64,000 bases of DNA from Gilliamella bombicola (GCF_900094945.1 NZ_FMAQ01000001.1:248001-312000); one strand, 5' to 3'. Positions 37,012-46,600 are shown, counted from the stretch's first letter. Translations and numbers: made by a program. The notes: generated from the sequence alone by a model not told the origin.

Positions 37012-39264
37012 ATGGTATCGATTAGAGGCGCACACCAACATAGCGAAAAGCATTATTCTCTTACCCAATTTGATGTTGAACAATGGATAAAACAAGAATT
37101 ATTATTAACCAACCCTGCATCTTATAAAAAATTTAGAGATGTTTTAGATTTTTGTTTTGAAAACAGCGCTGGCGCACCAGAGCAGATCCATTGTTTCCAA
37201 AATGCAATAGAAATGGTTGAGATTTTATCGACACTTAATATGGATATTAATAGTTTATGCGCCGCTTTGTTGCTTCCTTTTGTCGATACAAAAATAATTC
37301 GTCGAGAAGATATTCCTGAAGATTTCGATCGTGAAATTTCTCATATCATTTCTAGCATTGTCAGAATGAAAGAAATTCGCCAACTACGAGCGATCCGTAA
37401 CGGCAGTGCCACTACCGAACAAATTGATAGTATTCGTCGCATGTTACTGGCAATGGTCAATGACTTCCGAAGTGTAGTCATTAAATTGGCAGAACGCATT
37501 ACCTATTTGCGTAATTTAATCAATGCCCCCCAAGAAGAACAAGTACTTGCTGCTAAAGAATGTTTTAATATTTATGCACCTTTAGCCAATCGCTTAGGAA
37601 TAGGCCAATTAAAATGGGAATTGGAAGATTTTTGCTTCCGCTATCTACATCCTGATGAATACCGCTTTATTGCTAAAAAATTACAAGAAAAGCGATTAGA
37701 TCGGGAATTATATATCAACCAATTTGTTAGCCATTTGCAAGAGCTAATGGACAAAGATCATGTTCGTGCAGAGGTTTATGGTCGTCCTAAACATATTTAC
37801 AGCATATGGCGAAAAATGGAACGTAAACACCTTGAGTTTGAAGAGCTATATGATATCCGAGCTGTACGTATTATTAGTGATAGTATTGAAGATTGTTATA
37901 ATGCATTAGGCATTGTTCACAGCCATTACAAACATATCGCCAAAGAATTTGACGATTATGTTGCTAATCCTAAACCAAATGGTTACCAATCTATCCATAC
38001 TGTTGTTTATGGACCACAAGATAAAACCATCGAAATTCAAATCCGAACTGAACAAATGCACAATGATGCAGAACTCGGTGTTGCCGCTCATTGGAAGTAT
38101 AAAGAAGGCAGTACCGACAAAATGACCGCTTACGATCAGCGAATATCTTGGTTGCGCAAATTATTAACATGGCAACAAGAAATGTCCGAAAGTGGCGAAA
38201 TTCAAGAAGCTGTTCGTAGCCAGATTTTTGATGACCGAGTTTATGTTTTTACACCAAAAGGCGATGTTGTTGATTTACCAGCAGGATCGACGCCTCTTGA
38301 TTTTGCTTATCATATCCATAGTGATGTTGGGCATCGTTGTATTGGCGCTAAAATAAGCGGGCGAATTGTACCATTTACCTACCATTTAAAAATGGGCGAT
38401 CAAGTTGAAGTCATTACCCAAAAACAACCAAATCCAAGTCGCGATTGGTTAAATCCTAATACAGGATTTGTTAACAGTAGCCGTGCAAGAGCAAAAATTC
38501 AAGCTTGGTTTAAAAAACAAGATCGACATAAAAATATCGCCGCCGGACAACAAATTTTAGAGCACGAGCTGGAATCTTTAAATATTAATATAAAAAGCGT
38601 TGAAAAGATCTTAATTAATAAATATAACGCCCATTCGTTTGACGAGGTACTAGCTGGTATTGGGAGTGGTGATGTAAGGATTAATCAATTAGTTAATTTC
38701 ATAAATGCACAATTTAATAAACCAACAGCAGAAGAAGAAGACGAAGCCGTATTAAAGCAGATTGCCCAAAAATCAAATATACAAACCAAAAATACGAATA
38801 AAACCAGCAATAAAAAAGGCTGTGAAATTATTATTGAAGGTGTTGGTAACTTAATGTACACCATTGCAAACTGCTGCCGCCCTATTCCTGGTGATCCCAT
38901 TACTGGTTTTGTTACCCAAGGACGAGGTATCTCAATTCATCGCTCTGATTGTGAACAATTACAAGAACTTAAAAATCACGCTCCCGAACGAATTACTCAT
39001 GCTATTTGGAGCAATAGTACCAACTCAAGCTACACCATGGTTGTACAAATTATTGCCAATGATCGAAGTGGTTTATTGCGAGATATTACTACGATTTTGG
39101 CTAATGAAAAGGTTAATGTCCTTGGTCTAATTAGTCGCTCTGATATGAAGCAACAGTTAGCGACTATTGAGGTCGATATGGAAATTTTTGATCAGGACTC
39201 GTTAAATCGAGTGCTCAACAAAATAAAACAACTACCTGACGTTATTGAAGCTAAACGTTTTTAA
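37012..39264 (+). CDS. relA: (p)ppGpp synthetase RelA
   Basis: A 750-aa ribosome-associated stringent factor. The N-terminal pseudo-hydrolase region lacks the HD pair, as in RelA and unlike SpoT. The synthetase domain has GRPKHIYSIWRKME and NPKPNGYQSIHTVV. TGS (VYVFTPKGDVVDLPAG), a Zn-finger region (ANCCRPIPGDPITGFVTQGR) and a C-terminal ACT domain follow in order. Length matches E. coli RelA (744 aa). Confidence 0.96.
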   Translation: MVSIRGAHQHSEKHYSLTQFDVEQWIKQELLLTNPASYKKFRDVLDFCFENSAGAPEQIHCFQNAIEMVEILSTLNMDINSLCAALLLPFVDTKIIRREDIPEDFDREISHIISSIVRMKEIRQLRAIRNGSATTEQIDSIRRMLLAMVNDFRSVVIKLAERITYLRNLINAPQEEQVLAAKECFNIYAPLANRLGIGQLKWELEDFCFRYLHPDEYRFIAKKLQEKRLDRELYINQFVSHLQELMDKDHVRAEVYGRPKHIYSIWRKMERKHLEFEELYDIRAVRIISDSIEDCYNALGIVHSHYKHIAKEFDDYVANPKPNGYQSIHTVVYGPQDKTIEIQIRTEQMHNDAELGVAAHWKYKEGSTDKMTAYDQRISWLRKLLTWQQEMSESGEIQEAVRSQIFDDRVYVFTPKGDVVDLPAGSTPLDFAYHIHSDVGHRCIGAKISGRIVPFTYHLKMGDQVEVITQKQPNPSRDWLNPNTGFVNSSRARAKIQAWFKKQDRHKNIAAGQQILEHELESLNINIKSVEKILINKYNAHSFDEVLAGIGSGDVRINQLVNFINAQFNKPTAEEEDEAVLKQIAQKSNIQTKNTNKTSNKKGCEIIIEGVGNLMYTIANCCRPIPGDPITGFVTQGRGISIHRSDCEQLQELKNHAPERITHAIWSNSTNSSYTMVVQIIANDRSGLLRDITTILANEKVNVLGLISRSDMKQQLATIEVDMEIFDQDSLNRVLNKIKQLPDVIEAKRF

Positions 39265-39333
39265 GGTTAATTAACGTATTAAATTGCTACTTTTTAATTT
39301 TAGTGGCAAATTTAATCAAAAAAAATTAACCTT
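39263..39333. terminator. Inverted repeat between convergent relA and folA
   Basis: AAGGTTAATT and AATTAACCTT overlap the two stop codons and enclose an imperfect inner hairpin (arms around TTGCTACT and AGTGGCAA). A shared terminator is likely from position. Confidence 0.4.
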
Positions 39334-39836
39334 TATGGTTTTCTCTCTAAAACTTCAAATTGATATAAATAACCATTTTTATCATCGGGTTGATGGCTTT
39401 CCTGATGAATGACTTGCCATTGGTCAGACAAATAATCAGGAAAATAAGTATCACCTTGTAGTTCTGCATCTATATGAGTCAAATAAAGCCGATCAACTAA
39501 AGGTAACGCCTGTTGATAAATATTACCACCACCAATAATAAACGCTTCATCAACATGCCGCGTTTGAGCTAACAATATAGCTTCCTCGATCGATTGTACC
39601 CAACTTACATGCGGAATTGTGTGAGATCCTATTACTGCTTGTCTTGAAATAATAATATTGTGGCGGTTAGGTAATGGGCGCCCAATAGACTCAAATGTTT
39701 TTCGTCCCATAATAACAGGTTTATTAATCGTGTTTTTTTTAAACCAAGCTAAATCCGCAGGTAAATGCCAAGGCATTTGGTTATTTAAACCAATAACACG
39801 ATTATGCGCCATCGCCACAATAATACTTAAAACCAT
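39333..39836 (-). CDS. folA: Dihydrofolate reductase FolA
   Basis: A 167-aa DHFR. It begins MVLSIIVAMAHNRVIGLNNQ, has MPWHLPADLAWFKKNT (active-site Asp) and VIMGRKTFESIGRPLPNR, and GGGNIYQQAL near residue 100. ATG 39836 is chosen because AAAGGA is 7 nt upstream; a longer frame starts at 39854. It ends convergent with relA. Confidence 0.95.
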   Translation of the reverse strand: MVLSIIVAMAHNRVIGLNNQMPWHLPADLAWFKKNTINKPVIMGRKTFESIGRPLPNRHNIIISRQAVIGSHTIPHVSWVQSIEEAILLAQTRHVDEAFIIGGGNIYQQALPLVDRLYLTHIDAELQGDTYFPDYLSDQWQVIHQESHQPDDKNGYLYQFEVLERKP

Positions 39837-39858
39837 TTTTGTTCCTTTATACATTTAT

Positions 39859-40923
39859 TTATACATAACCTAAAGATTTAATACGGTTATTTACATTTTC
39901 AGGAAACACCGTCTGACTCCAAAGTCGTTCACTTAAAGAAAGTAACGACTCTTTTTGACCTGCAACAATCCAATTAGCTAGTGCTGTCGCCACATCAGGA
40001 TAAATTATTGTTTTTGGAGAAGGTAAATCAAGCCAATACTTAAGTTTGATACAGTTTAAATTTTCCATAACCGTTGCCATATCAAGAGATTGCAGACATT
40101 GTGCATTATAAATTTGCTCAAACTGTCCTGAAACAGGCTTAGTCAGAATCTTTTTACCTAGTGCTAAGGCTTCTGAAATTAAGGCAAAACCTGTATTTGA
40201 AATAATACCAGAGCAACTAATTAAAGCGTGGGTAAAACTATCCCGTCCAAGCGGTTGCAAAGATACATTGCTATATTTAGAAGGCTGTTTGATATCAGGA
40301 TGAAAACAAATAAAATCTTGATTCTGAAATTGTTTTAACATAGCAATGATTTCATCTAGGCCTTCAAACGGCAAATAAACCACAACATTACCATCTTCTG
40401 TTGGCGTAGTTTGGAATGTATCAACCATTGGTGGTAATAATTTATGCCCAAAATGGAACCAATGTAAACCAATCGGCTTTGTAACAGGTGCATAATATTT
40501 CATAATGACATTAGCCATCATTCCATATTCTTTAGGTTTAAGATATTGACACACCGCCTGATTGCTTATCCCTAAGCACTCTCGATGCTGATGATGCGCT
40601 GCCCAAGCGCTTACTGGTTCAAAATCACTAATAATGCAATCATACTTTGATAAATCAAGCTCACGTACATCTTTAATTAGCCGAAATGCTCGTATTCGTT
40701 GTACAGTCTTACGAAAATTAATTTTACCATTAAGCGTTGCAAAAGAGACTCCTCGATAAGTTTTATAATCTCCAAAAGCTTGCATATCAAAATAGTCTTT
40801 AGGGTCTCGTCCACTAAAAATATAATCAACATCAGCACCAGCTATTTTCAGAGCTTTAGCTAATGTTCTACAACGACTGACATGGCCATTACCAGTTCCT
40901 TGAACACCAAAGAGAATTTTCAT
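39859..40923 (-). CDS. Glycosyltransferase-like protein of the MJ1255/VC2487 family
   Basis: A 354-aa protein with GT-B features: a Gly-rich N-terminus MKILFGVQGTGNGHVSRCRT and a C-terminal donor-site stretch ISNTGFALISEALALGKKIL. It fits the uncharacterised MJ1255/VC2487 family. The acceptor and sugar are unknown. ATG 40923 is preferred to the TTG at 40941. It lies 22 bp upstream of folA on the same strand and may share its transcript. Confidence 0.72.
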   Translation of the reverse strand: MKILFGVQGTGNGHVSRCRTLAKALKIAGADVDYIFSGRDPKDYFDMQAFGDYKTYRGVSFATLNGKINFRKTVQRIRAFRLIKDVRELDLSKYDCIISDFEPVSAWAAHHQHRECLGISNQAVCQYLKPKEYGMMANVIMKYYAPVTKPIGLHWFHFGHKLLPPMVDTFQTTPTEDGNVVVYLPFEGLDEIIAMLKQFQNQDFICFHPDIKQPSKYSNVSLQPLGRDSFTHALISCSGIISNTGFALISEALALGKKILTKPVSGQFEQIYNAQCLQSLDMATVMENLNCIKLKYWLDLPSPKTIIYPDVATALANWIVAGQKESLLSLSERLWSQTVFPENVNNRIKSLGYV

Positions 40924-41061
40924 ATCTTTATGATTCGTCAATTTAAGTTATGCAAATATAATAGCAGAACAGCTCATTATTATGTCAATTATTTTGTATG
41001 ACTAAATAAAGTTATTACATTAATCAATTATCATTATTTAACAAATCAATTTAGCCTTAAA

Positions 41062-41202
41062 CTAACACAAAATAACGTGAGTTTGTTTTTCTAATTCAGC
41101 AACTTGAATGGGATCTGCCATATCATTAGTAATGAGCGCTGTTATTTCACACCAATCACAAATCTTATATAAACTTTTACGACTGAATTTAGTATAGTTC
41201 GA
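41062..41202 (-). pseudogene. DeoR-family regulator remnant, C-terminal end only
   Basis: 47 codons on the minus strand. The translation reads NYTKFSRKSLYKICDW, then EITALITNDMADP and QVAELEKQTHVILC before a stop, which is the C-terminal end of a DeoR-type sugar regulator. An in-frame stop (41203-41205) and the adjoining EIIA remnant cut it off; the helix-turn-helix half is gone. It was too short to appear as an ordinary gene. Confidence 0.65.
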
Positions 41203-41417
41203 CTAAAGGCATTGTATTTAGGCAAATGGAAAATGCTGACTTAATGGTAACTTGCCATTTAATCTTTAATTTGGCGTTATCAACTAGTAATCAACATTTA
41301 TCGATACTTAGAAAACTATTTACTTTATTTCAGAACGAAACTTTTATTACCCAGTGTCAGCATTTAAGTTGTCAACAAGCCGAAGAATTGATTGCTCAGC
41401 AATTAAATACGAAATGA
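41193..41417 (+). pseudogene. PTS EIIA (fructose/mannitol type) remnant
   Basis: About 74 codons, of which the last 63 follow an ATG at 41226. The stretch NQHLSILRKLFTLFQNETFI followed by CQQAEELIAQQL fits the C-terminal end of a PTS EIIA type-2 domain. The phosphorylated His region and the rest of the domain are missing and no ribosome site is seen. Its 5' end touches the DeoR remnant, suggesting a deletion that fused two parts of a former sugar locus. Confidence 0.55.
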
Positions 41418-41551
41418 ATTTAAATCTTGGTAAAGTTTTATTGGAAAATAAATAACAATAATTTGCTAATAAAAATAAAATGTTAAGTTAACTAATGGCA
41501 TATTTTTATCTCGGCAATAGTTCAGGCTATTGCCCTTATTAAGGAAAAAAA

Positions 41552-42091
41552 ATGCAATCACAATTAATCATTGACGAATTAAATCGTTTGGTTAAAACAT
41601 TAACGGAACAAAATATTACGAACTTGATACAAAAAATACAACAACATAATCGTATTTTTGTTTATGGTACAGGGCGATCAGGCCTTATGCTAAAAGCTTT
41701 AGCAATGAGGCTTATGCAACTTGGGCTAAATGCCTTTGTCGTAGGCGAAACGACAACACCATCCACAAAACAGGGCGATTTATTAATTGTAGCATCGGCG
41801 TCGGGAGAAACAAACACTGTCAATATGATAGCAGAATCTGCACTAAAGCAAGCTATTGATCTTGCTATTATCTGTGCATCACCTAATTCTACACTAGCAA
41901 AAATTCAGACTCCTGATATTATTTTGCAATCTGGCAATAAATATTCCACATCACAAATAAGCCAACAACCACTAGGGAGTCTTTTTGAACAAATGTTACT
42001 TGTCATCTTTGACACAGTCATTCTTACCATGAGCAATCAACAAAAAGACAGTAATGATGATATGGCACATCGCCATGCAAGTTTAGAATAA
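41552..42091 (+). CDS. SIS-domain sugar isomerase, 6-phospho-3-hexuloisomerase-like
   Basis: A 179-aa SIS-domain protein. The phosphosugar loop (VYGTGRSGLMLKALAMRLMQ) and VASASGETNTV, followed by QQPLGSLFEQMLLVIFDTVI, fit the HxlB (PHI) family, which interconverts hexulose 6-phosphate and fructose 6-phosphate. AAGGA precedes the ATG. It sits beside the DeoR and EIIA remnants, so it may be the surviving enzyme of a degraded PTS locus; no hexulose-phosphate synthase is nearby, so its present substrate is unclear. Confidence 0.75.
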   Translation: MQSQLIIDELNRLVKTLTEQNITNLIQKIQQHNRIFVYGTGRSGLMLKALAMRLMQLGLNAFVVGETTTPSTKQGDLLIVASASGETNTVNMIAESALKQAIDLAIICASPNSTLAKIQTPDIILQSGNKYSTSQISQQPLGSLFEQMLLVIFDTVILTMSNQQKDSNDDMAHRHASLE

Positions 42092-42110
42092 TGCCTAACT
42101 GATTTGATTT

Positions 42111-42145
42111 AAAGCCACTTATTTTTCAAAAAAAGTGGCATTTAC
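42111..42145 (+). terminator. Terminator after the SIS-domain gene
   Basis: GCCACTT/AAGTGGC with a T- and A-rich 12-nt loop, between the isomerase gene and secM. The tail is short (ATTTAC). Confidence 0.55.
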
Positions 42146-42305
42146 AAAAAAATCAAATAATTATAACCGTACTAGTTTAATGTCCATATTACTTAATATC
42201 CCTCTAAAAAGCTTATTTTATTCATATGTAAATTAAAATAATAAAAAATTACCATTTGTAATAATTGTTTTTCATTTGAGTAAAAAATGCTAACATAACA
42301 CCGTT

Positions 42306-42647
42306 ATGACAATGATCAACTATTGGCAAAAACTCAGCAAACGCTTAATTATTAAAACCGCTTTATCACACTTATTATTAGGTGCAATTGCTGCTGGATT
42401 CAGTTTATATCAACAAGAAGCGCTACCTTTAGAAGCTTCTGTCTCGCAAATTGGGATTATTGCAATTTCATCCATTGTACAAGACCACCAAGAAGCAGAT
42501 CAAAAAAAATCACAAACGATACCGCATTCACAAAAACAATGCATTGCAGCGCTCTTTATCACACCCAACGATATTGAACTTTCATCCAAAGTGATTCGAC
42601 TATCTCCAGATAATGGCATAAGGGCTGGTCCCAAAGCTACCGCTTAA
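42306..42647 (+). CDS. secM: SecM-like secretion monitor with C-terminal arrest motif
   Basis: A 113-aa protein directly upstream of secA. A basic N-terminus and hydrophobic segment (KTALSHLLLGAIAAGFSLY) make a signal sequence. The C-terminus ends SSKVIRLSPDNGIRAGPKATA-like, keeping the GIRAGP core of the SecM stall sequence. The upstream Phe and Trp-Ile of the E. coli motif FxxxxWIxxxxGIRAGP are replaced by Ser and Arg-Leu. It is shorter than the 170-aa E. coli protein. By analogy, ribosome stalling relieved by export should tune secA translation. Confidence 0.85.
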   Translation: MTMINYWQKLSKRLIIKTALSHLLLGAIAAGFSLYQQEALPLEASVSQIGIIAISSIVQDHQEADQKKSQTIPHSQKQCIAALFITPNDIELSSKVIRLSPDNGIRAGPKATA

Positions 42648-42678
42648 TGCATTTATAACTCAAATAAAACTAATTTTT

Positions 42679-42700
42679 ATATAAGGTTAATTCCTTATAT
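42679..42700 (+). promoter_or_regulatory. Hairpin in the secM-secA intergenic region
   Basis: ATATAAGG/CCTTATAT, 6-nt loop, 25 nt before the secA ATG. In E. coli a secM-secA helix hides the secA ribosome site until SecM stalls the ribosome. Here the AAGAAGAG site (42711-42718) is outside this stem, so a longer pairing would be needed. Confidence 0.5.
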
Positions 42701-42725
42701 CCGCATTGAAAAGAAGAGAAAAGTT

Positions 42726-45455
42726 ATGTTATTAAAATTATTAACAAAAGTATTTGGTAGCCGTAATGAACGCGTTTTAAAAAGCATGCGCAAGCGAGTT
42801 GAAAACATTAATGCACTCGAACCAGCCATGGAAGCATTAACTAATGATGAACTAAAAGCAAAAACCACCGAATTTAAACAAAAAATTGCTGCTGGAACCC
42901 AATTAGATGATATATTGGAAGAAGCTTTCGCGGTAGTACGTGAAGCGAGTAAGCGTGTATTTGGCATGCGTCATTTTGATGTACAGTTAATTGGTGGTAT
43001 GGTACTCAATGAACGTTGTATTGCCGAAATGCGTACCGGTGAAGGTAAAACCTTAACAGCAACATTACCAGCCTACTTAAACGCATTAACCGGTAAAGGC
43101 GTGCACATTATTACAGTTAATGATTACTTAGCACAGCGAGATGCTGAAAATAACCGCCCTTTATTTGAATTTTTAGGCTTAACCGTTGGGATCAACCTGC
43201 CAAATATGCCCGCACATATAAAACGCGAGGCTTACAATGCTGATATCACCTACGGTACGAATAATGAATATGGCTTCGATTATCTACGCGATAATATGGT
43301 ATTTAACAAAGATGCCCGAGTACAACGTCCATTGCATTACGCTTTAGTCGACGAAGTCGACTCAATTTTAATTGATGAAGCAAGAACACCACTGATTATT
43401 TCAGGTCAAGCCGAAGATAGTTCTGACAGATATATTAGTGTTGATAAGATTATTCCTTATTTAACCAGTCAAGAAAAAGAAGACTCTGATCAATTCCAAG
43501 GGGATGGAGACTTCTCCATTGATGAAAAATCACGCCAAGTTAATTTAACTGAACGTGGATTAGTAAAAGTTGAAGAATTACTTATTAAACAAGGCATCAT
43601 GAAAGGTGATGAATCACTTTACGCACCGAGTAATATCGTATTAATGCATCACGTTAACGCCGCATTGCGAGCTCACCACCTCTTCCATCGTGACGTTGAT
43701 TATATTGTTAAAGATAATGAAATTATCATCGTTGACGAACATACTGGTAGAACAATGGACGGGCGACGTTGGTCTGATGGTTTACACCAAGCAGTTGAGG
43801 CAAAAGAGCACGTTAAAATCCAAAATGAAAACCAAACGCTTGCATCAATCACTTTCCAAAACTATTTCCGTTTATACGAGAAATTAGCAGGCATGACGGG
43901 CACAGCCGACACAGAAGCATTTGAATTTAATCAAATTTATGGTTTAGATACGATTGTTATTCCAACTAATCGTCCAATGCAACGAAAAGATCAATCTGAC
44001 CTTGTCTATATGACCGAAAAAGAAAAGATCAACGCAATTGTGGCGGATGTACAAGAATGTGTAAAACGCGGTCAACCAGTTTTAGTTGGGACAGCATCAA
44101 TTGAAAAATCAGAGCTTGTTTCGCAAGCATTTAAAAAAGCCGGTATTAAACACAATGTTTTAAACGCCAAATTCCATGCTCAAGAAGCTGAAATTATTGC
44201 TAATGCTGGTAGCAAAGGCGCTGTGACTATTGCTACTAATATGGCGGGGCGTGGTACCGATATAATGCTAGGTGGAAACTGGCAAAGCGAAATAGCAAAA
44301 ATAGAAAACCCAACTCCAGAAGATATCGAAAAAGCAAAACAAGCTTGGCAAGCAAAACACGAAGAAGTGATTGCATTGGGAGGGCTGTACATTTTAGGTA
44401 CAGAGCGTCATGAATCACGTCGTATCGACAACCAGTTACGTGGTCGTGCAGGTCGTCAAGGTGACCCAGGTGCTTCACGTTTTTACCTATCACTTGAAGA
44501 TCCATTGATGCGAATCTTCGCCTCTGAACGTGTAGGTAACATGATGCGTAAACTAGGCATGAAAGAAGGTGAAGCTATTGAACATCCATGGGTAACTAAA
44601 GCCATTGCCAACGCTCAAAAGAAAGTGGAAAGTCGCAATTTCGATATACGTAAACAACTTCTAGAATATGATGATGTTGCTAACGATCAACGTAAAGTTA
44701 TTTATCGTGAACGAAACGGCTTACTGGATAATACCGACATAAAAGATACTATTGATTCAATCCGAAACGATGTATTTAATACGCTAATTGACCAATATAT
44801 CCCACCACAATCAATTGAAGAAATGTGGGATATTCCGGGACTGGAATCGGCGCTAAAAACAGACTTTGACTTAGATTTACCAATAGCAAAATGGTTAGAT
44901 GAAGAACAAAATCTACATGAAGAAACACTGCGCGAACGTATTTTACAAATGGCACAAGACAGATATTTAGAAAAAGAAAACACTGCTGGTGCTGAAGCAT
45001 TTAGACACTTTGAAAAAAGTGTCATGCTACAAACACTTGATACGCTTTGGAAAGAACATTTAGCTTCAATGGATTATTTACGTCAGGGTATTCACCTACG
45101 TGGTTACGCGCAAAAAGATCCAAAACAAGAATATAAGCGAGAATCATTTAATATGTTTGCCAGCATGTTAGAATCATTAAAATATGATGTTATTGGTATT
45201 CTAAGCCGTGTACAAATTCGCTCGCAAGAAGAAGTAGACGAAGCCGAACGCCAACGCCTTGCCGAAATGGAAAAATTAATGGCTAAGCAGCAAGCTAATC
45301 ATGAATCACTAGCCGGTATGAGTGGTGAAAGTGAAGCGCAGCCAACTGGTGCACCACAACCAATGGTACGCTCACAATCCAAAGTAGGACGCAACGATCC
45401 ATGTCCTTGTGGTTCAGGTAAAAAATATAAACATTGTCATGGTGCTGTTAATTAA
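42726..45455 (+). CDS. secA: Preprotein translocase ATPase SecA
   Basis: A 909-aa motor of the Sec pathway. Walker [13 protein letters not shown] is near residue 103 and [18 protein letters not shown] marks the helicase motif II region. The C-terminus carries the zinc/SecB-binding tail ([16 protein letters not shown]). Length is normal. It follows the secM-like gene and precedes mutT, as in Enterobacterales. Confidence 0.97.
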   Translation: MLLKLLTKVFGSRNERVLKSMRKRVENINALEPAMEALTNDELKAKTTEFKQKIAAGTQLDDILEEAFAVVREASKRVFGMRHFDVQLIGGMVLNERCIAEMRTGEGKTLTATLPAYLNALTGKGVHIITVNDYLAQRDAENNRPLFEFLGLTVGINLPNMPAHIKREAYNADITYGTNNEYGFDYLRDNMVFNKDARVQRPLHYALVDEVDSILIDEARTPLIISGQAEDSSDRYISVDKIIPYLTSQEKEDSDQFQGDGDFSIDEKSRQVNLTERGLVKVEELLIKQGIMKGDESLYAPSNIVLMHHVNAALRAHHLFHRDVDYIVKDNEIIIVDEHTGRTMDGRRWSDGLHQAVEAKEHVKIQNENQTLASITFQNYFRLYEKLAGMTGTADTEAFEFNQIYGLDTIVIPTNRPMQRKDQSDLVYMTEKEKINAIVADVQECVKRGQPVLVGTASIEKSELVSQAFKKAGIKHNVLNAKFHAQEAEIIANAGSKGAVTIATNMAGRGTDIMLGGNWQSEIAKIENPTPEDIEKAKQAWQAKHEEVIALGGLYILGTERHESRRIDNQLRGRAGRQGDPGASRFYLSLEDPLMRIFASERVGNMMRKLGMKEGEAIEHPWVTKAIANAQKKVESRNFDIRKQLLEYDDVANDQRKVIYRERNGLLDNTDIKDTIDSIRNDVFNTLIDQYIPPQSIEEMWDIPGLESALKTDFDLDLPIAKWLDEEQNLHEETLRERILQMAQDRYLEKENTAGAEAFRHFEKSVMLQTLDTLWKEHLASMDYLRQGIHLRGYAQKDPKQEYKRESFNMFASMLESLKYDVIGILSRVQIRSQEEVDEAERQRLAEMEKLMAKQQANHESLAGMSGESEAQPTGAPQPMVRSQSKVGRNDPCPCGSGKKYKHCHGAVN

Positions 45456-45491
45456 GACAAAAATTTAGTATTATCAAATAAATTGATGTTT

Positions 45492-45550
45492 AAATCACCG
45501 CTTAAAGTCGGTGATTTAATAAAAAGGGAAAGCTTCTACTTTCCCTAAAT
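45492..45550 (+). terminator. Tandem hairpins between secA and mutT
   Basis: Two stems: AAATCACCG/CGGTGATTT (45492-45517) and GGGAAAG/CTTTCCC (45526-45545), the second followed by TAAATTT. At least one is likely to end or reduce transcription into mutT. Confidence 0.65.
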
Positions 45551-45572
45551 TTACAGATAAACAGACAGGATT

Positions 45573-45977
45573 ATGAAAAAACATACTGAAATTGCTGTAG
45601 GTATTATTCGTTCACAAAATTGTCAAATTTTTATCACCCAACGCGGCGAAGATTCCCATCTTGCCGGTTTTTGGGAGTTTCCGGGTGGGAAAATTGAGAA
45701 CGGTGAAACCCCATATCAAACCTTACTACGCGAAATTGCCGAAGAAGTCGACATTCACATCCATCAAGCCCAATTCTTAAAAGTCTTTAAACACAGTTAT
45801 GAAGATCGCGACATCACCATCCATGCTTATTTAGTCGAAGAATGGGATGGCGTTCCTTTTGCTAAAGAAGGACAACCAAGTCGTTGGGTTGACCAAGAAG
45901 ATCTCAATGCTGACGAATTCCCAGACGCCAATAGGCCAATTATTGAGATGCTAAAGAACTTAGATAAGCAAATTTAA
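45573..45977 (+). CDS. mutT: 8-oxo-dGTP diphosphatase MutT
   Basis: A 134-aa Nudix hydrolase that removes oxidised dGTP. The Nudix box is GGKIENGETPYQTLLREIAE plus EVDI (residues ~36-59). AGGA precedes the ATG. The position after secA supports mutT rather than another Nudix enzyme. Confidence 0.92.
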   Translation: MKKHTEIAVGIIRSQNCQIFITQRGEDSHLAGFWEFPGGKIENGETPYQTLLREIAEEVDIHIHQAQFLKVFKHSYEDRDITIHAYLVEEWDGVPFAKEGQPSRWVDQEDLNADEFPDANRPIIEMLKNLDKQI

Positions 45978-46000
45978 TGCTTTTATTTTTATAAAAAAAC

Positions 46001-46034
46001 AAATAAAATCAATATCTTTTCTGACCACTTTTTG
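46001..46034 (+). repeat. Repeat copy R4
   Basis: Reads AAATAAAATCAATATC, then TTTTCTGACCACTTTTTG. It begins 24 bp after the mutT stop and is a direct repeat of R5. Confidence 0.75.
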
Positions 46035-46146
46035 CAAGCTAAATAGCTGTTATTAGGGGCTCTATTCATGATTTTATGGGGTTGTTAGCTATCAATATCT
46101 TGCCTAGGTGTATAACCGCTTGATTTTACTTGAGAACGTCAAAATA

Positions 46147-46192
46147 AAAACTTAAATAAAATCAATACCTTTTCTGACCACTTTTTAAGTGG
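46147..46192 (+). repeat. Repeat copy R5 with terminal hairpin
   Basis: Reads AAAAACTTAAATAAAATCAA, then TACCTTTTCTGACCACTTTT. It ends in a perfect hairpin CCACTT-ttt-AAGTGG (46178-46192). The stem bases differ from R2 but remain paired. Confidence 0.8.
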
Positions 46193-46295
46193 CAACTAGT
46201 CCTCTTTTAACAAAAAAGCAACTCACAGAAAAAACACCCAAGGTTATTTGGATTGTATCGTCTCAGAGTCAGATATGCCGACAGCAAAGCAGATT

Positions 46296-46323
46296 AATAC
46301 GCCAAACAAATGTTTGGCGTATT
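46296..46323. other. Perfect 13-bp inverted repeat
   Basis: AATACGCCAAACA and TGTTTGGCGTATT around a 2-nt spacer. The arms include CGCCAAAC/GTTTGGCG, identical to the hairpin at 5688-5708 beside the other adhesin-like gene. ATTATTT follows, so a terminator role is possible. Confidence 0.7.
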
Positions 46324-46375
46324 ATTATTTATCAGGAACAATTTGAACATCATAGCAAAAAGAAAATGGCCTTGA

Positions 46376-46597
46376 AGAGACAAGCATAAGGATGATACGA
46401 TTAGCGTAACCGCATACTTACATTACGCAGCCAATGACACCTTCAGCATCGTCTGCCGAGAGGTGCTTTTGGGGCTTTCAGTCATTAAAGCGCAAGGCTG
46501 GCAAGCCAGCCCCGCTCGGCTCCGCAACTCAGGGGCTTGTTTCTTTGTTATATTACTCTCTATTGGATTCATAAGCGTCCCCACGCATAAAGATTAA
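46376..46597 (+). other. Open, start-less reading frame in a G+C-richer stretch
   Basis: 74 codons are open without an ATG, GTG or TTG near the beginning and stop 3 bp before the end of the adhesin-like gene on the other strand. The translation contains AANDTFSIVCREVLLGLSV and WQASPARLRNSGACFFVILL, which looks protein-like (a hydrophobic C-terminal segment). It may be the tail of a lost gene. The same stretch holds a GGCTGG/CCAGCC hairpin. I do not recognise the family. Confidence 0.3.
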
Positions 46598-46600
46598 GAA

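Noticed and set aside
43690-45025. Several 65-107-codon frames inside secA on both strands
   Set aside because: Shadows of the strongly conserved secA coding sequence.
46189-46389. A 66-codon plus-strand frame starting at the end of repeat R5
   Set aside because: No ribosome site, no recognisable domain, and it crosses the 13-bp perfect inverted repeat; likely chance.
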